Below, piece after piece: positions 44,191-53,244 of a stretch of DNA of 64,000 nucleotides. A program made the position numbers and the translations under genes. Source of the stretch: DAINPP01 sp963667315. Its GTDB lineage: Bacteria > Thermotogota > Thermotogae > MWEM01. The DNA lies in the NCBI GenBank assembly GCA_963667315.1, contig OY763325.1, forward strand, positions 2,418,001 to 2,482,000, given 5' to 3'. Every line of letters begins with the position of its first letter. Within the stretch, counting starts at the first letter, position 1. The notes beneath the pieces were generated by a model, which was given only the letters and a program-made list of their open reading frames with translations, was not told the origin of the DNA and searched no databases.

Positions 44191-44829
44191 ATGAAAGGAA
44201 GCTTGAAAAAAGTAATTGTAGATTCCTGCAAAAAGATGACAGGTGCAGCACTGGTTAGAGGAACATGGGGAAACGTTTCAGTCAGAGATGAAGACAAGAT
44301 TTATATCACACCATCCGGATTCTCCTACGAAATCATGAGAGAAAGCGATGTAATGGTCATCGATATGGACGGAAACATTGTAGATGGGCCTCACAAACCA
44401 TCTTCCGAATGGAAACTTCACGTGGCAATATACAGGGCAAGACCTGATGTGGAATGTATCCTTCACACACATCCGATCTACTCATCCATCGCAGCCGTAA
44501 CACTGGAATCAATTCCATCACTAATCGAAGATACGGCAATGATCTGTGGACCTGAAGTCAAAGTAGCAGCATACGGCGATCCTGGTTCATGGGAACTGGC
44601 AAACAACACCGTCGAAGCACTTGGAGACAACGGTGCCGCTATCATGAAAAATCACGGTCTCGTAAACGTTGGAGCAAGATTCAGTGAAGTATTCGTCGGA
44701 GCAAATGTAACGGAAAAGAATGTTCAGATCTATCTTGAAGCTCTGAAACTTGGTAAAGAAATCTACGAACTTCCTGAGGAAACAAAAGTAACACTCAGAA
44801 AAGTCTATAAAGAAATGTACAGACAATAA
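44191..44829 (+). CDS. Class II aldolase (L-fuculose/ribulose-phosphate family)
   Basis: 212 aa, ATG at 44191 behind GGAGGT. Zn-dependent aldolase/epimerase fold: GTWGNVSVRDEDKIYITPSG (phosphate and substrate loop), Glu in SSEWKLHVAIY, the zinc ligands HTHP and the third His in IMKNHGLVN. Family members split fuculose-1-P or rhamnulose-1-P to DHAP and lactaldehyde, split 5-deoxyribulose-1-P to DHAP and acetaldehyde, or epimerise ribulose-5-P. Next to two ketose-type kinases an aldolase role is more likely than an epimerase role. The size fits FucA (215). Confidence 0.9.
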   Translation: MKGSLKKVIVDSCKKMTGAALVRGTWGNVSVRDEDKIYITPSGFSYEIMRESDVMVIDMDGNIVDGPHKPSSEWKLHVAIYRARPDVECILHTHPIYSSIAAVTLESIPSLIEDTAMICGPEVKVAAYGDPGSWELANNTVEALGDNGAAIMKNHGLVNVGARFSEVFVGANVTEKNVQIYLEALKLGKEIYELPEETKVTLRKVYKEMYRQ

Positions 44830-44861
44830 TCGCCTGTAGAATAATACGAGATGATAATAAC

Positions 44862-46238
44862 ATGCTAAAACACTCCCTGGCAGTGGACCTTGGTGCTTCA
44901 GGCACCAAGGTTTTTCTTGCGTGTTTACAGGCTGAAAAGATCAAATTAAAGGAAGTTGGCAGATTTGAGAGTTTCTGGTATGAGAAAGATGGTCTGAGCT
45001 TTTGGAATGTAAACAGAATATTAGGTGAGATCATGAAGATCATAGAGGAACTGGAAAAAGACTATACCCTGCAGTCAATAGGCTTTGACGGATGGGGAGT
45101 AGACTTCGTTCCGCTTGATGGGAACGATAATAAGCTCATGGATCCCATGCGTTATTTTTCAATGTTCAAAGGGCAGGAAAAGATCAAAAGGGAAATAGAA
45201 GAAAACAAGGCGTTTATCAACCACCATGTTCCCGGGCAGTTCCAGCCGTTTAACACGGTTTATCAGTTGATGTATCTTCAGAAAATGTATCCAAATCTGT
45301 TTAACCGGATCAAAAAGATCGTCCCGCTCCCCTCTTATCTTGCAGGAAAACTATGTGGAACATACAAATACGAATTCACACACGCTTCAACCACACAATT
45401 ATTTGATTTTGAGAAAAACACATGGTGTGATGAAATCTGCCAAAGCCTTGAAATTGGGGATATACTCCCTGAAGTAGTCCCGTCGGGAACGATTATCGGT
45501 AGAACAAAATCGGGCATAAATTGCATGCTTCCCGCTACCCATGATACTGCAAGTGCTTATGCCGCTATCTCTTCGAATCTTGAAGATACGATGATCATCA
45601 GTGCGGGAACCTGGTGTTTGAACGGTGTGGTCATTAACCATAAAAAACTTGACAGCGACTTTATCCTGAAAAATAACCTTGCCGTTGAAGGATGCCATGA
45701 CGGCTCTCTTCGAATCCTATCCAATACACCCGGACTCTTTTTCTGGCAAAAGATCAAAAGTGAACTGGAGCAATTGGAAAACAGAAAGATTTCCTATACA
45801 GATATGCTTCTCCTCAGCCTGAAGTCTAAAGATTTCAAAAAAACAGTTGATATTGATGATGACAAATATTTGAGACCAATTAACATCCTCAACGCATTAA
45901 AAAAAGAAATGCAAACGGATAATATCGGTGAAATCTTGTGCGGGGTGTTAAATTCACTTGCCATAAGGATTAAAAAGACAAAAGAAATTCTTGAAATGGG
46001 CCTAAACCTCAGCATTAACAGAGTTCATATGATCGGTGGCGGGATACAGAACACGCTTCTGTGCGAAAAAATATCTGAACATCTCAATATGGAAGTGTTG
46101 ACAGGGCCTGTCGAAGGAACGGCTTTTGGTAACGCACTGATTCAGATCATAAGTGAATATGGTCTCAGCAACAAAACGGAACACAAAAAGATTATTGAAA
46201 AATCCTTCAAAATAAAAAAATTTGAACTCCGAAAATAA
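44862..46238 (+). CDS. FGGY-family carbohydrate kinase, rhamnulokinase-like
   Basis: 458 aa. AVDLGASGTKVFLA, FDGWGVDFVPLD, the FQPFNTVYQLMYL stretch, EFTHASTTQLFDF, ATHDTASAYAAI and ISAGTWCLNGV all resemble RhaB (L-rhamnulokinase), which phosphorylates the 1-position of 6-deoxyketoses. The adenosine motif is MIGGGIQNTLLCEKIS. It follows the aldolase by 32 bp and closes the operon before a strong terminator. With the aldolase it suggests degradation of a deoxy-ketose to DHAP and an aldehyde, but no isomerase gene is present to make the ketose. Confidence 0.85.
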   Translation: MLKHSLAVDLGASGTKVFLACLQAEKIKLKEVGRFESFWYEKDGLSFWNVNRILGEIMKIIEELEKDYTLQSIGFDGWGVDFVPLDGNDNKLMDPMRYFSMFKGQEKIKREIEENKAFINHHVPGQFQPFNTVYQLMYLQKMYPNLFNRIKKIVPLPSYLAGKLCGTYKYEFTHASTTQLFDFEKNTWCDEICQSLEIGDILPEVVPSGTIIGRTKSGINCMLPATHDTASAYAAISSNLEDTMIISAGTWCLNGVVINHKKLDSDFILKNNLAVEGCHDGSLRILSNTPGLFFWQKIKSELEQLENRKISYTDMLLLSLKSKDFKKTVDIDDDKYLRPINILNALKKEMQTDNIGEILCGVLNSLAIRIKKTKEILEMGLNLSINRVHMIGGGIQNTLLCEKISEHLNMEVLTGPVEGTAFGNALIQIISEYGLSNKTEHKKIIEKSFKIKKFELRK

Positions 46239-46275
46239 ATACTATCTATTTTTTATAGTTGACTATAGCTCTAAA

Positions 46276-46301
46276 AAGGGTATCTCTAAAGAGATACCCT
46301 T
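46276..46301. terminator. Bidirectional terminator
   Basis: AAGGGTATCTC (46276-46286) pairs perfectly with GAGATACCCTT (46291-46301) across TAAA, followed by a long T-run on the plus strand and by T's on the minus strand. It separates two converging genes. Confidence 0.92.
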
Positions 46302-46320
46302 TTTTTTTTCCTATATTCGT

Positions 46321-49300
46321 TTAATTGCCGCTTATCATTGGTAAAATAGCCGGTACAAGATTTCTCAGATAAGGATAGGAAGTCCCAGCATCACTCTTCC
46401 AGATCTCATCGGTACCGTTTATCGTTTCCCCTTCAAAATCCCAGGTTGCAAAAGTCGTCTGATCTTTCATCTCGCTGGTCGTCTTTGGTTCTCCTCCGCA
46501 GGAATCTGTCGTGCCTGAAGTCGTGCTGTTCCAGAAACAATCAGTCGCTATCCCAGGCTCACCACTACACCTGCTGTTTTCTCCGACAAAACCACCGACC
46601 TCACGTACTCCGGATGCTTTACCACTGCTGTAACACCGTATGATCCGACTCCCACTGTAATTAGTGCCTGCAAAACCACCCGCACTTGTTCCATCGAAAT
46701 AATTCGTTCCCCCTTTCACCGCAGCCACATTACCGGTACTGTAACAGTCTGAAATAATCGAATCCCAATTACTGCCCACAAAGCCACCAACACTGGATTT
46801 AGTCGTCGTTGCATCTCCAAGACTGTAACACTCGGATATCTCCGCACTGCTATTCCATCCGACAAAACCACCGACACAACTTGATGTACCGCTGGCTGAA
46901 GCCGTCGAAAAACTTTTTTCTATAAAATGAAAGTTCGTCCCAACAAGACCACCGACGGTTCCTCCCGTCGAAAAAGCCATTCCATGACTGTCACAACTCG
47001 TTATAGTTCCCGCAGAACATCCGACAAGACCACCAACTGAAGAACTGCCAGAGATATCACCTGAAGAGCTGATATTTTCAAGATAACCGGCGTTATAGCC
47101 AACGACAGCACCGATATACTGCCTGCCTGAAACGCTGCAGTTTTCAAGTGTGATATTGGTCAGTGTTCCGGCATCCAGCCAGCCAAATAATCCAACACTG
47201 GATTCTTCAGACCGGCTTATCTTGAGATTCTGTATTTTATACCCCTGACCGTTAAAGAACCCTTTGAAATGAGCTCGACCGTATCCACCAACAGGTTCCC
47301 AGTTTTCAACCCCGGAAAGGTCAATATCGTTCTGCTGAACAAAAAAAACTCCCTCTATCCCAAGACGCTTGTTCAGATTGCTCAGCTCCTGTGCATTGGT
47401 AATTTGATAGGGATTCCCTTCACTGCCGTTCCCAACCGCACAGATCTTGTCACGTCCGGGAATGGTTCCATCGTTATTCTGCCTGAGATAGGGATAGGAG
47501 ATGAAGCCGTCTTCAGTTTCCATCGCCCAGACGGTATCGAAATCCCATGATTCATAGGTTGGCCTATATTTCATCAGAGCACTCCACTTCTGCTTGCCCT
47601 TGTAAACACCATAAGGACTGCCGTAAACACCCGTTAGTTCAAAATCCCAGTAACAATTTTCTATCTTGATATCATTGCTTGAACCACTAACAATCCCGTC
47701 GCCGGCATTCGCTCCATGTGGAATACCGAGATTGTAGCAGTTCTTTATCAGATTATTAGAACCCACACAGCTTCCGGCAAAACCGCCTGGTTTGCTATAA
47801 CTTCCTGTCGACCAGGAATCTCCGGTATTGTAGCAATCGACGATTTTTCCCCGGTTACTTCCCACAAAGCCACCGATGTCCATACTTCCCGTCGCATTCC
47901 CCGTACTGTAGCACTGGGAAATTTTCCCACAATCATCATTCGAACCTATAAAACCACCAACCTGACAACAATTATTCTCAACACTTCCAACGGCGTTCCC
48001 GTCAGCCTGCGACAGTTCAACACTTCCGCAGACGTTGGCACCGATAAGACTCCCACAACCTGTCCCCTGGGAGATATAGGCATTCACCGAACTGTGGCAA
48101 TTAATGATCGTTCCATAGGAATTGATTCCCACAATACCGCCTACCTGTCCTGTTCCCGTTGCCTCTCCGGAACTGAAGCAATTTTCAACCACTGTGTACG
48201 AATTCCGTCCAATCAGGATACCGACAAATTGTTTCCCTCTGACAGCGGCATTTTCAACATGACAATTTGTAATGGTTCCCGACTGGGTATACCCAAAAAG
48301 GGCCACGGCGTTTTCTGTTTTATCAATTCTGAGATTGATGATCTTATGCTGAATACCGTTGTACTTTCCATCGTAGAAATCCTTAAAGCCGTCTCCCCCA
48401 TAGGTTCCGATTGGATTCCAGTCCCAACCCGTCAGATCGATATCCGCCGACTGGACAAACCAGGTGAGCTCATCATCCCCGAGATAATACCGGATGTTGT
48501 TCAGCTCATCCGCACACGAAACGAGGAAGGGATCATCTTTCAATCCATTTCCATCCTTAAATCCGCTTTCTACACTAAAAGTGTTGACCTCACTTTTTGC
48601 ACTCAGACCATTATTTCCTTTGCTTTCCACCTGCCAGTAATACCGCCGGTTTGGTTTTATCGAGGGGGTGTACGTTGTAGTAGCATGGTAAGAACTGACC
48701 GTATTCATCGTATCCGTACTCTCACCGAGATAAACGTTGTAATAATTCACCCCTTCAATGGCCTCCCATTCAAGGGTTACGGCGTTCGGTGATAAATTCG
48801 AATGATTCTCCGGTGAAATGAGCTTTGGCGTTTCAATCGTTGTAAAATACGATTCTTCACTGACTGAAGTGGCATCGTGTGTATCAACGGCTTCCACCTG
48901 CCAGTAATAATTTTTTCCCTCTTCAAGACCTTCGGTTGCGTATTCGGATGTTGTCAAACCGGAGGCAATACAGTTCAGATTGCCACTCTGAGTTCCAAAA
49001 TACAGGTTGTATCTGAGTGCACGATAGGCATCCGACCAGTCCAGTGTCAAGGCCGTCTGAACATTTGACTGCCCCTTATAAGGTGTATCCAATCGTGGAA
49101 TATCCGGTCCGCAGCCGGACACCTTTCCAACCTTTTCACTCTGAGCATAAAAGTATATATCGGGTCCTTGAAGCGTTACAAAATATTCCGTATCGGGTTC
49201 TATAGCATATGGCATGATAATCTGTGCTCCCATACCCGTTTCATAAACCACACTGGCAAGCTCTGTAAGGCTCGCCGGATGGCTGAAGAGTCTCAATATG

Positions 49301-51477
49301 GTACCTTCTTCCATATGCTTCCTCACACTCACAAAGTCCTCCTGATAATGGAAGGTGATATTATCTTCCGATGGGGAACGACTCTGAAAAAAATAAACAT
49401 CCTGTGCAATTGAAGTGCCGCTCCCTGTTCCTTCGGAATCACCAATCATATTACCGGAAAATGTGTTTGTCAGCGCTGTTCGCTCCATTTCCCGGGCAGA
49501 TTCGGCTGTTCCCGGTAAGACATGCGCCAGCCATTTGTCTCCCGCCTTATTTTTCACATAGTATGCATAAGAATGTATGCCGCCGCCACTATAAATCGCA
49601 TAGTTGTTTCGGATGACGTTTTCATAGATCTGTGCTTTACTATCTTCCAGATAAACTCCCCCGCCAAAAAGGGCACCATTCTCCTCAATGACATTGTGAT
49701 GAATGATGATATCTTCAACGGGTTCGTCACAAGAAACGGAAATAATCCCGCCTCCTGCCTCGAATCCACATCTGTAGATACGATTGTACCGTATCTCCGG
49801 ATTACCGCCATCCGCCATAATTCCAGGGGTATAAGGCTCAATCTCTCCCGTCTTCAGCTGTTCAATATCAATTCCGGCCGTTATGGCAAGTCCTTCGATG
49901 ATCGTGCGATTATCCTGATTCCCGCAGATCATAAAGACCGGATTATCCAAGCCGTCGCCGTTGATAATCGTCCTGTCCCTGACCTGTTCATTTTCGGGAT
50001 CACTGCCCGTGATATGATAATTCTTCTCTCCCAGATCCAGCACTTCACGGTATTCCCCCATGTACACGGTGATCGTCGGGACAACCGTTGAATCCACTCC
50101 TGCATCTATCGCTCCATGTATCGTCTCATGCCAGCTCATCTCATAATTCCCTGAAAGCATTTGCTCCAGTTTGACATACGGATTCTGCATCAGTACAATG
50201 CCGAACGAACTGGTAAATTCCCCGCCCTTTTCCGATTCCACCGTTAGCGTAGACGGATTGGTCAGGAGATCATCTCCTCCCAGTGGTCCGTTTGCATTTT
50301 CAAAGTGATACTTCTGTGCGGATCCATCCATCGCTTCCAGATAAGTTTTAAACTGATCCGTTGTCGTGTTGCTCGCCACCCTCAAGCTCGTAGCCACTTC
50401 CGTCAGAAGCCGAGCGTAGGCAAGGCTGTCTTCCCTGATCCGTATATCCGAACACTTTGAAGGGTCTATCCCGATAAATCTGGCATTCTTGACCAGTTCA
50501 ACGTTGCCGGTCGTTTCAAGGGGTATCTGTGAGATAAAAATCTCATTTCCCGAATCGACAAAGCAACACAGCGTGGCATCTTCGCGAAGCTGCAGTTTAA
50601 ACACGCTGCTCTGTCGGTACGCTTCCGTTTTCAATGTATTTCGCTTTAGCTGAACAATGATCTGATCCTCTGCCACCTTCACATCGTAGGTATACGACCC
50701 GTCTTTTGTGATCTGTCCCATAGCCCCAAGCTGTCTCAGTCTTTTCCGTGTATCCGGAACTTCAGGATTCGCCAAATCGTTAATGTTTACCCGGTTCGGA
50801 TAATCAAAAAAGAGCAGCTGCTCATGGGTAGGGTGTGCTTTAAGAAATGAAAGGGCTTCTTTCATTTTATGACCAGCTGCTAACTGTCGTGCGTCGTAAT
50901 AATGTTTGAGTGAATAAGTATTTTCTTCATTTGTCTTAATATATTCCGGTCGGATCAAATGTGACTGCTGATACAAATACGCACTTCCGGCATTTTTCAG
51001 TGAAATATAATCCACTAGTAAAAGTTCATACAGATTGGTCCCGTTACACGCTTCCTTTTTGATATACAACTTCTCTATGAATAAATCAGCTTCACTTCTC
51101 ATTGCCGATTCTTTGAGTTTTTCTACCGAAAGAACAGCCGTTCTGATGATTTCCCTCGTCATATGTTCTGGTAAAAAGGCTTCGAGAATCCGATCGTTCA
51201 CCGGATTGATAGATACGGGGTATGCAATGCCATTTATATTCAGAAAATACCTTCCATCCCTTATCTTTCCGTTCAGTTCGCATCTCTCGAAATAAACCGT
51301 CCATACACCGTATTCACGGTAATCCCCGAAGGTATATTTTTCCTCCAGTTCGGAAAACACCATGTATGAGGGTAATTCGGGGGACTGAATTACCCTCTCC
51401 TGTTTCACACAAGATACAACCGCCAGTGTTAAAACAATCAGCAATAAAAAGATTATTTTTTTCATATCAAACATCAT
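46321..51477 (-). CDS. Giant surface lipoprotein with beta-helix, fibronectin-III-like and GLUG repeats
   Basis: 1718 aa. Lipoprotein signal with lipobox VVSC; start at 51477, though ATGs at 51474 and 51465 (MKKIIF) are equally possible. Order by position: an unrecognised N-terminal part (about 25-450); a parallel beta-helix segment (about 480-700; HHNVIEENGALFGGGVY, YENVIRNNYAIYSGGGI); two fibronectin-III-like modules (about 800-975; YYWQVEAVD, YYWQVESKG); a first GLUG block (about 1085-1290) and a second (about 1455-1635), each with several VGGFVGxN repeats and each introduced by a similar DIDLxG...PxGxYG stretch. GLUG proteins are mostly adhesins or surface-layer proteins. Monocistronic, with a terminator shared with the sugar operon. 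Confidence 0.88.
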   Translation of the reverse strand: MMFDMKKIIFLLLIVLTLAVVSCVKQERVIQSPELPSYMVFSELEEKYTFGDYREYGVWTVYFERCELNGKIRDGRYFLNINGIAYPVSINPVNDRILEAFLPEHMTREIIRTAVLSVEKLKESAMRSEADLFIEKLYIKKEACNGTNLYELLLVDYISLKNAGSAYLYQQSHLIRPEYIKTNEENTYSLKHYYDARQLAAGHKMKEALSFLKAHPTHEQLLFFDYPNRVNINDLANPEVPDTRKRLRQLGAMGQITKDGSYTYDVKVAEDQIIVQLKRNTLKTEAYRQSSVFKLQLREDATLCCFVDSGNEIFISQIPLETTGNVELVKNARFIGIDPSKCSDIRIREDSLAYARLLTEVATSLRVASNTTTDQFKTYLEAMDGSAQKYHFENANGPLGGDDLLTNPSTLTVESEKGGEFTSSFGIVLMQNPYVKLEQMLSGNYEMSWHETIHGAIDAGVDSTVVPTITVYMGEYREVLDLGEKNYHITGSDPENEQVRDRTIINGDGLDNPVFMICGNQDNRTIIEGLAITAGIDIEQLKTGEIEPYTPGIMADGGNPEIRYNRIYRCGFEAGGGIISVSCDEPVEDIIIHHNVIEENGALFGGGVYLEDSKAQIYENVIRNNYAIYSGGGIHSYAYYVKNKAGDKWLAHVLPGTAESAREMERTALTNTFSGNMIGDSEGTGSGTSIAQDVYFFQSRSPSEDNITFHYQEDFVSVRKHMEEGTILRLFSHPASLTELASVVYETGMGAQIIMPYAIEPDTEYFVTLQGPDIYFYAQSEKVGKVSGCGPDIPRLDTPYKGQSNVQTALTLDWSDAYRALRYNLYFGTQSGNLNCIASGLTTSEYATEGLEEGKNYYWQVEAVDTHDATSVSEESYFTTIETPKLISPENHSNLSPNAVTLEWEAIEGVNYYNVYLGESTDTMNTVSSYHATTTYTPSIKPNRRYYWQVESKGNNGLSAKSEVNTFSVESGFKDGNGLKDDPFLVSCADELNNIRYYLGDDELTWFVQSADIDLTGWDWNPIGTYGGDGFKDFYDGKYNGIQHKIINLRIDKTENAVALFGYTQSGTITNCHVENAAVRGKQFVGILIGRNSYTVVENCFSSGEATGTGQVGGIVGINSYGTIINCHSSVNAYISQGTGCGSLIGANVCGSVELSQADGNAVGSVENNCCQVGGFIGSNDDCGKISQCYSTGNATGSMDIGGFVGSNRGKIVDCYNTGDSWSTGSYSKPGGFAGSCVGSNNLIKNCYNLGIPHGANAGDGIVSGSSNDIKIENCYWDFELTGVYGSPYGVYKGKQKWSALMKYRPTYESWDFDTVWAMETEDGFISYPYLRQNNDGTIPGRDKICAVGNGSEGNPYQITNAQELSNLNKRLGIEGVFFVQQNDIDLSGVENWEPVGGYGRAHFKGFFNGQGYKIQNLKISRSEESSVGLFGWLDAGTLTNITLENCSVSGRQYIGAVVGYNAGYLENISSSGDISGSSSVGGLVGCSAGTITSCDSHGMAFSTGGTVGGLVGTNFHFIEKSFSTASASGTSSCVGGFVGWNSSAEISECYSLGDATTTKSSVGGFVGSNWDSIISDCYSTGNVAAVKGGTNYFDGTSAGGFAGTNYSGSRIIRCYSSGKASGVREVGGFVGENSRCSGEPGIATDCFWNSTTSGTTDSCGGEPKTTSEMKDQTTFATWDFEGETINGTDEIWKSDAGTSYPYLRNLVPAILPMISGN

Positions 51478-51783
51478 CCCCCCGTTTTAATTTTTAACTG
51501 AAAATTTGTATGCAAAGAAAAGTGCATCATTTTATGTCTATTATGTTTTTAATTCAAGACTGGTAATAATGATCGCCAGTGTTACTCCAACGAAGTCAAT
51601 TTTTAAGTCTGGTTCTATGTTTACAATTATATAGGAGGCGTTATCTAAATACCAAAAAACTATTACTTTTTTCTTATTTTCGTAGTGGATATTATTATAG
51701 TGATATCATTCCGACAAACCATCTACATATTCCAATGGTATAATCACTTCGTTACTCTTACAGCGGTCAGGGGAGGTCATATT
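51478..51783. other. Intergenic region between giant lipoprotein and XRE regulator
   Basis: 306 bp between divergent genes, AT-rich. It must hold both promoters, but no clear -35/-10 pair stands out. A GGAGG at about 51633-51637 is not followed by a usable ORF. Nothing else is recognised. Confidence 0.4.
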
Positions 51784-52410
51784 TTGGATCTTAAAACGTT
51801 TGCATTAAGACTGAGGGTTTCAAGGGTACAGAAAAGTCTATCCCAGAAGGAACTTTCCGAAATAACGGGAATATCACAGGGGTTGCTGTCAAAATACGAG
51901 TCCCCAAAAACAGACGCCGTACCGAACGCCGTATCGGTTTATACCCTTTCCAAGGCACTAAACGTTAACTGCGAGTATCTGCTGGGCGTCGAAAACAAAA
52001 CCGCTGTATCCCCTGCCATACCGGAAGAAAAAAGAAACCGGATCAAAAAGATTGAAAATTATTCTTTTTCGGAAGCGGATCGGCGCTTTGATTTCATCCG
52101 GATACCCGTTGAATATCCGGGGGATTTTTTTATCAAGATGGAGGATCAATCGATGTATCCACTCCTGAAAAAGAAAGCCACACTCTTTTTCAAGACGCAG
52201 GACTTCGCTGAAGATGACGCCATCATGCTATTCAGAAAAAAAAATGTTAAGAAAAACATCGTAAGGTTATTTCAAGTCGACCATTATATCAATTTGCGTC
52301 CGTTAAATGCAGACTACGTATCCCTGCGATTCAAACGGACTAAGTTCTTTGAACAGTATCATATCCTTGGAATCCTCTGTTGTCACTGGGAAAATATTAA
52401 GCATCCATGA
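51784..52410 (+). CDS. XRE-family regulator with S24/LexA-like C-terminal domain
   Basis: 208 aa from a TTG at 51784, chosen because GGGGAGGT ends 6 nt upstream; the in-frame ATG at 51685 has no RBS and adds non-conserved residues. The HTH is RVSRVQKSLSQKELSEITGISQGLLSKYE (in two stretches, residues 10-40). The C-terminal half resembles the S24 repressor domain, with Ser in EDQSMYPLLKK at the site of the autocleavage nucleophile. The catalytic Lys may lie in KNIVRLF. It converges on a related regulator gene with a 1-bp gap. Confidence 0.82.
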   Translation: MDLKTFALRLRVSRVQKSLSQKELSEITGISQGLLSKYESPKTDAVPNAVSVYTLSKALNVNCEYLLGVENKTAVSPAIPEEKRNRIKKIENYSFSEADRRFDFIRIPVEYPGDFFIKMEDQSMYPLLKKKATLFFKTQDFAEDDAIMLFRKKNVKKNIVRLFQVDHYINLRPLNADYVSLRFKRTKFFEQYHILGILCCHWENIKHP

Positions 52411-52411
52411 T

Positions 52412-53104
52412 TCATAAATTAAGCAGATGAAAATTCAGAAGTCTTTCGAAGGAACGGTTATTTTCCAGAATTCTGGCAAAAAAAACCGCTTTCCCAATCT
52501 TGATTAGTTTCTTCTCTTCATCATCTTTTAACACCATATCGGGAAAATTCGGGTTAAAAGGTCTCAGCAGAACCCGGTCCTTCAGTTCAAAGTACTGACG
52601 AATATAGCACTTCGATTCATAAACGTATAATCCGATCTCTTTATTCGTGACAAATTGATCCTTTGAAATAAAAACGGAATCATCTTTCAAAAAAAAAGGG
52701 TACATGGTGTCATCCTCTATCTTCATAGCAAGCGTTATATTCAGATGATTTGAAACACATCGATATTCTTCCGAACGTGTATCGTTTTGATAATAGTTTA
52801 AAAAAGCAGATTCATTCGAAAAAAAAGGAATAATATCGATCACTTTATCCTGATCCAGATATTTGTCCTCTTTTGTACACAATCTGGATTCTACGCTCGG
52901 ATTGAAAAAATATTCGAAGTCCACTTCAAGAACTTCTGCCAGCTGAAACAGGGTATCTGCACCGGGGATCTTCAGGTTTCTGTTTCCCTCAATCCCAGAA
53001 ATCGTACTCTGAGAAATACCCGACAAGTCGGATAAGCGCTTTTGAGAGAGATTCAACTCTTTTCTTCTTTTCTTTAATTTACTGGCTATCATTTCTTTGT
53101 CCAT
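52412..53104 (-). CDS. XRE-family regulator with S24-like domain, putatively non-cleaving
   Basis: 230 aa from ATG 53104, 6 nt after GGAGA. The HTH at residues about 5-60 contains LSQKRLSDLSGISQSTISGIE. The C-terminal domain has the S24 layout, but the nucleophile position reads EDDTMYPFF, with Thr in place of Ser, so self-cleavage is doubtful. It has the same architecture as the convergent gene on the plus strand; the pair are paralogues. Target genes are unknown. Confidence 0.8.
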   Translation of the reverse strand: MDKEMIASKLKKRRKELNLSQKRLSDLSGISQSTISGIEGNRNLKIPGADTLFQLAEVLEVDFEYFFNPSVESRLCTKEDKYLDQDKVIDIIPFFSNESAFLNYYQNDTRSEEYRCVSNHLNITLAMKIEDDTMYPFFLKDDSVFISKDQFVTNKEIGLYVYESKCYIRQYFELKDRVLLRPFNPNFPDMVLKDDEEKKLIKIGKAVFFARILENNRSFERLLNFHLLNL

Positions 53105-53162
53105 AAACATTCTCCTTTTTCCGATAAGACTATAACAGAAAAGCATTACGATACCATAAAAT

Positions 53163-53193
53163 AAAACCTCCCGAAAAACTCACGGAAGGTTTT
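53163..53193 (-). terminator. Terminator of trpB
   Basis: AAAACCTCCCG (53163-53173) pairs with CGGAAGGTTTT (53183-53193) with one mismatch; the minus-strand arm continues into ATTTTA. Confidence 0.7.
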
Positions 53194-53244
53194 ATTTTAT
53201 TACTTTAAAAACACCTTTATACTTATCTGATCTGCGTTCAAATC

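Noticed and set aside
31891..46238. Calling the island an AI-2 (Lsr) system because of LsrB-like binding protein and FGGY kinase
   Set aside because: There is no LsrF, LsrG or LsrR gene, and the glycyl radical enzyme and class II aldolase fit sugar or polyol fermentation better.
47716..48792. Plus-strand open frame of 358 codons inside the giant lipoprotein gene, with several shorter ones nearby
   Set aside because: It lies opposite the GLUG repeats; the length follows from biased composition of the repeats. It has no RBS and no recognisable protein features, and the minus-strand gene is complete.
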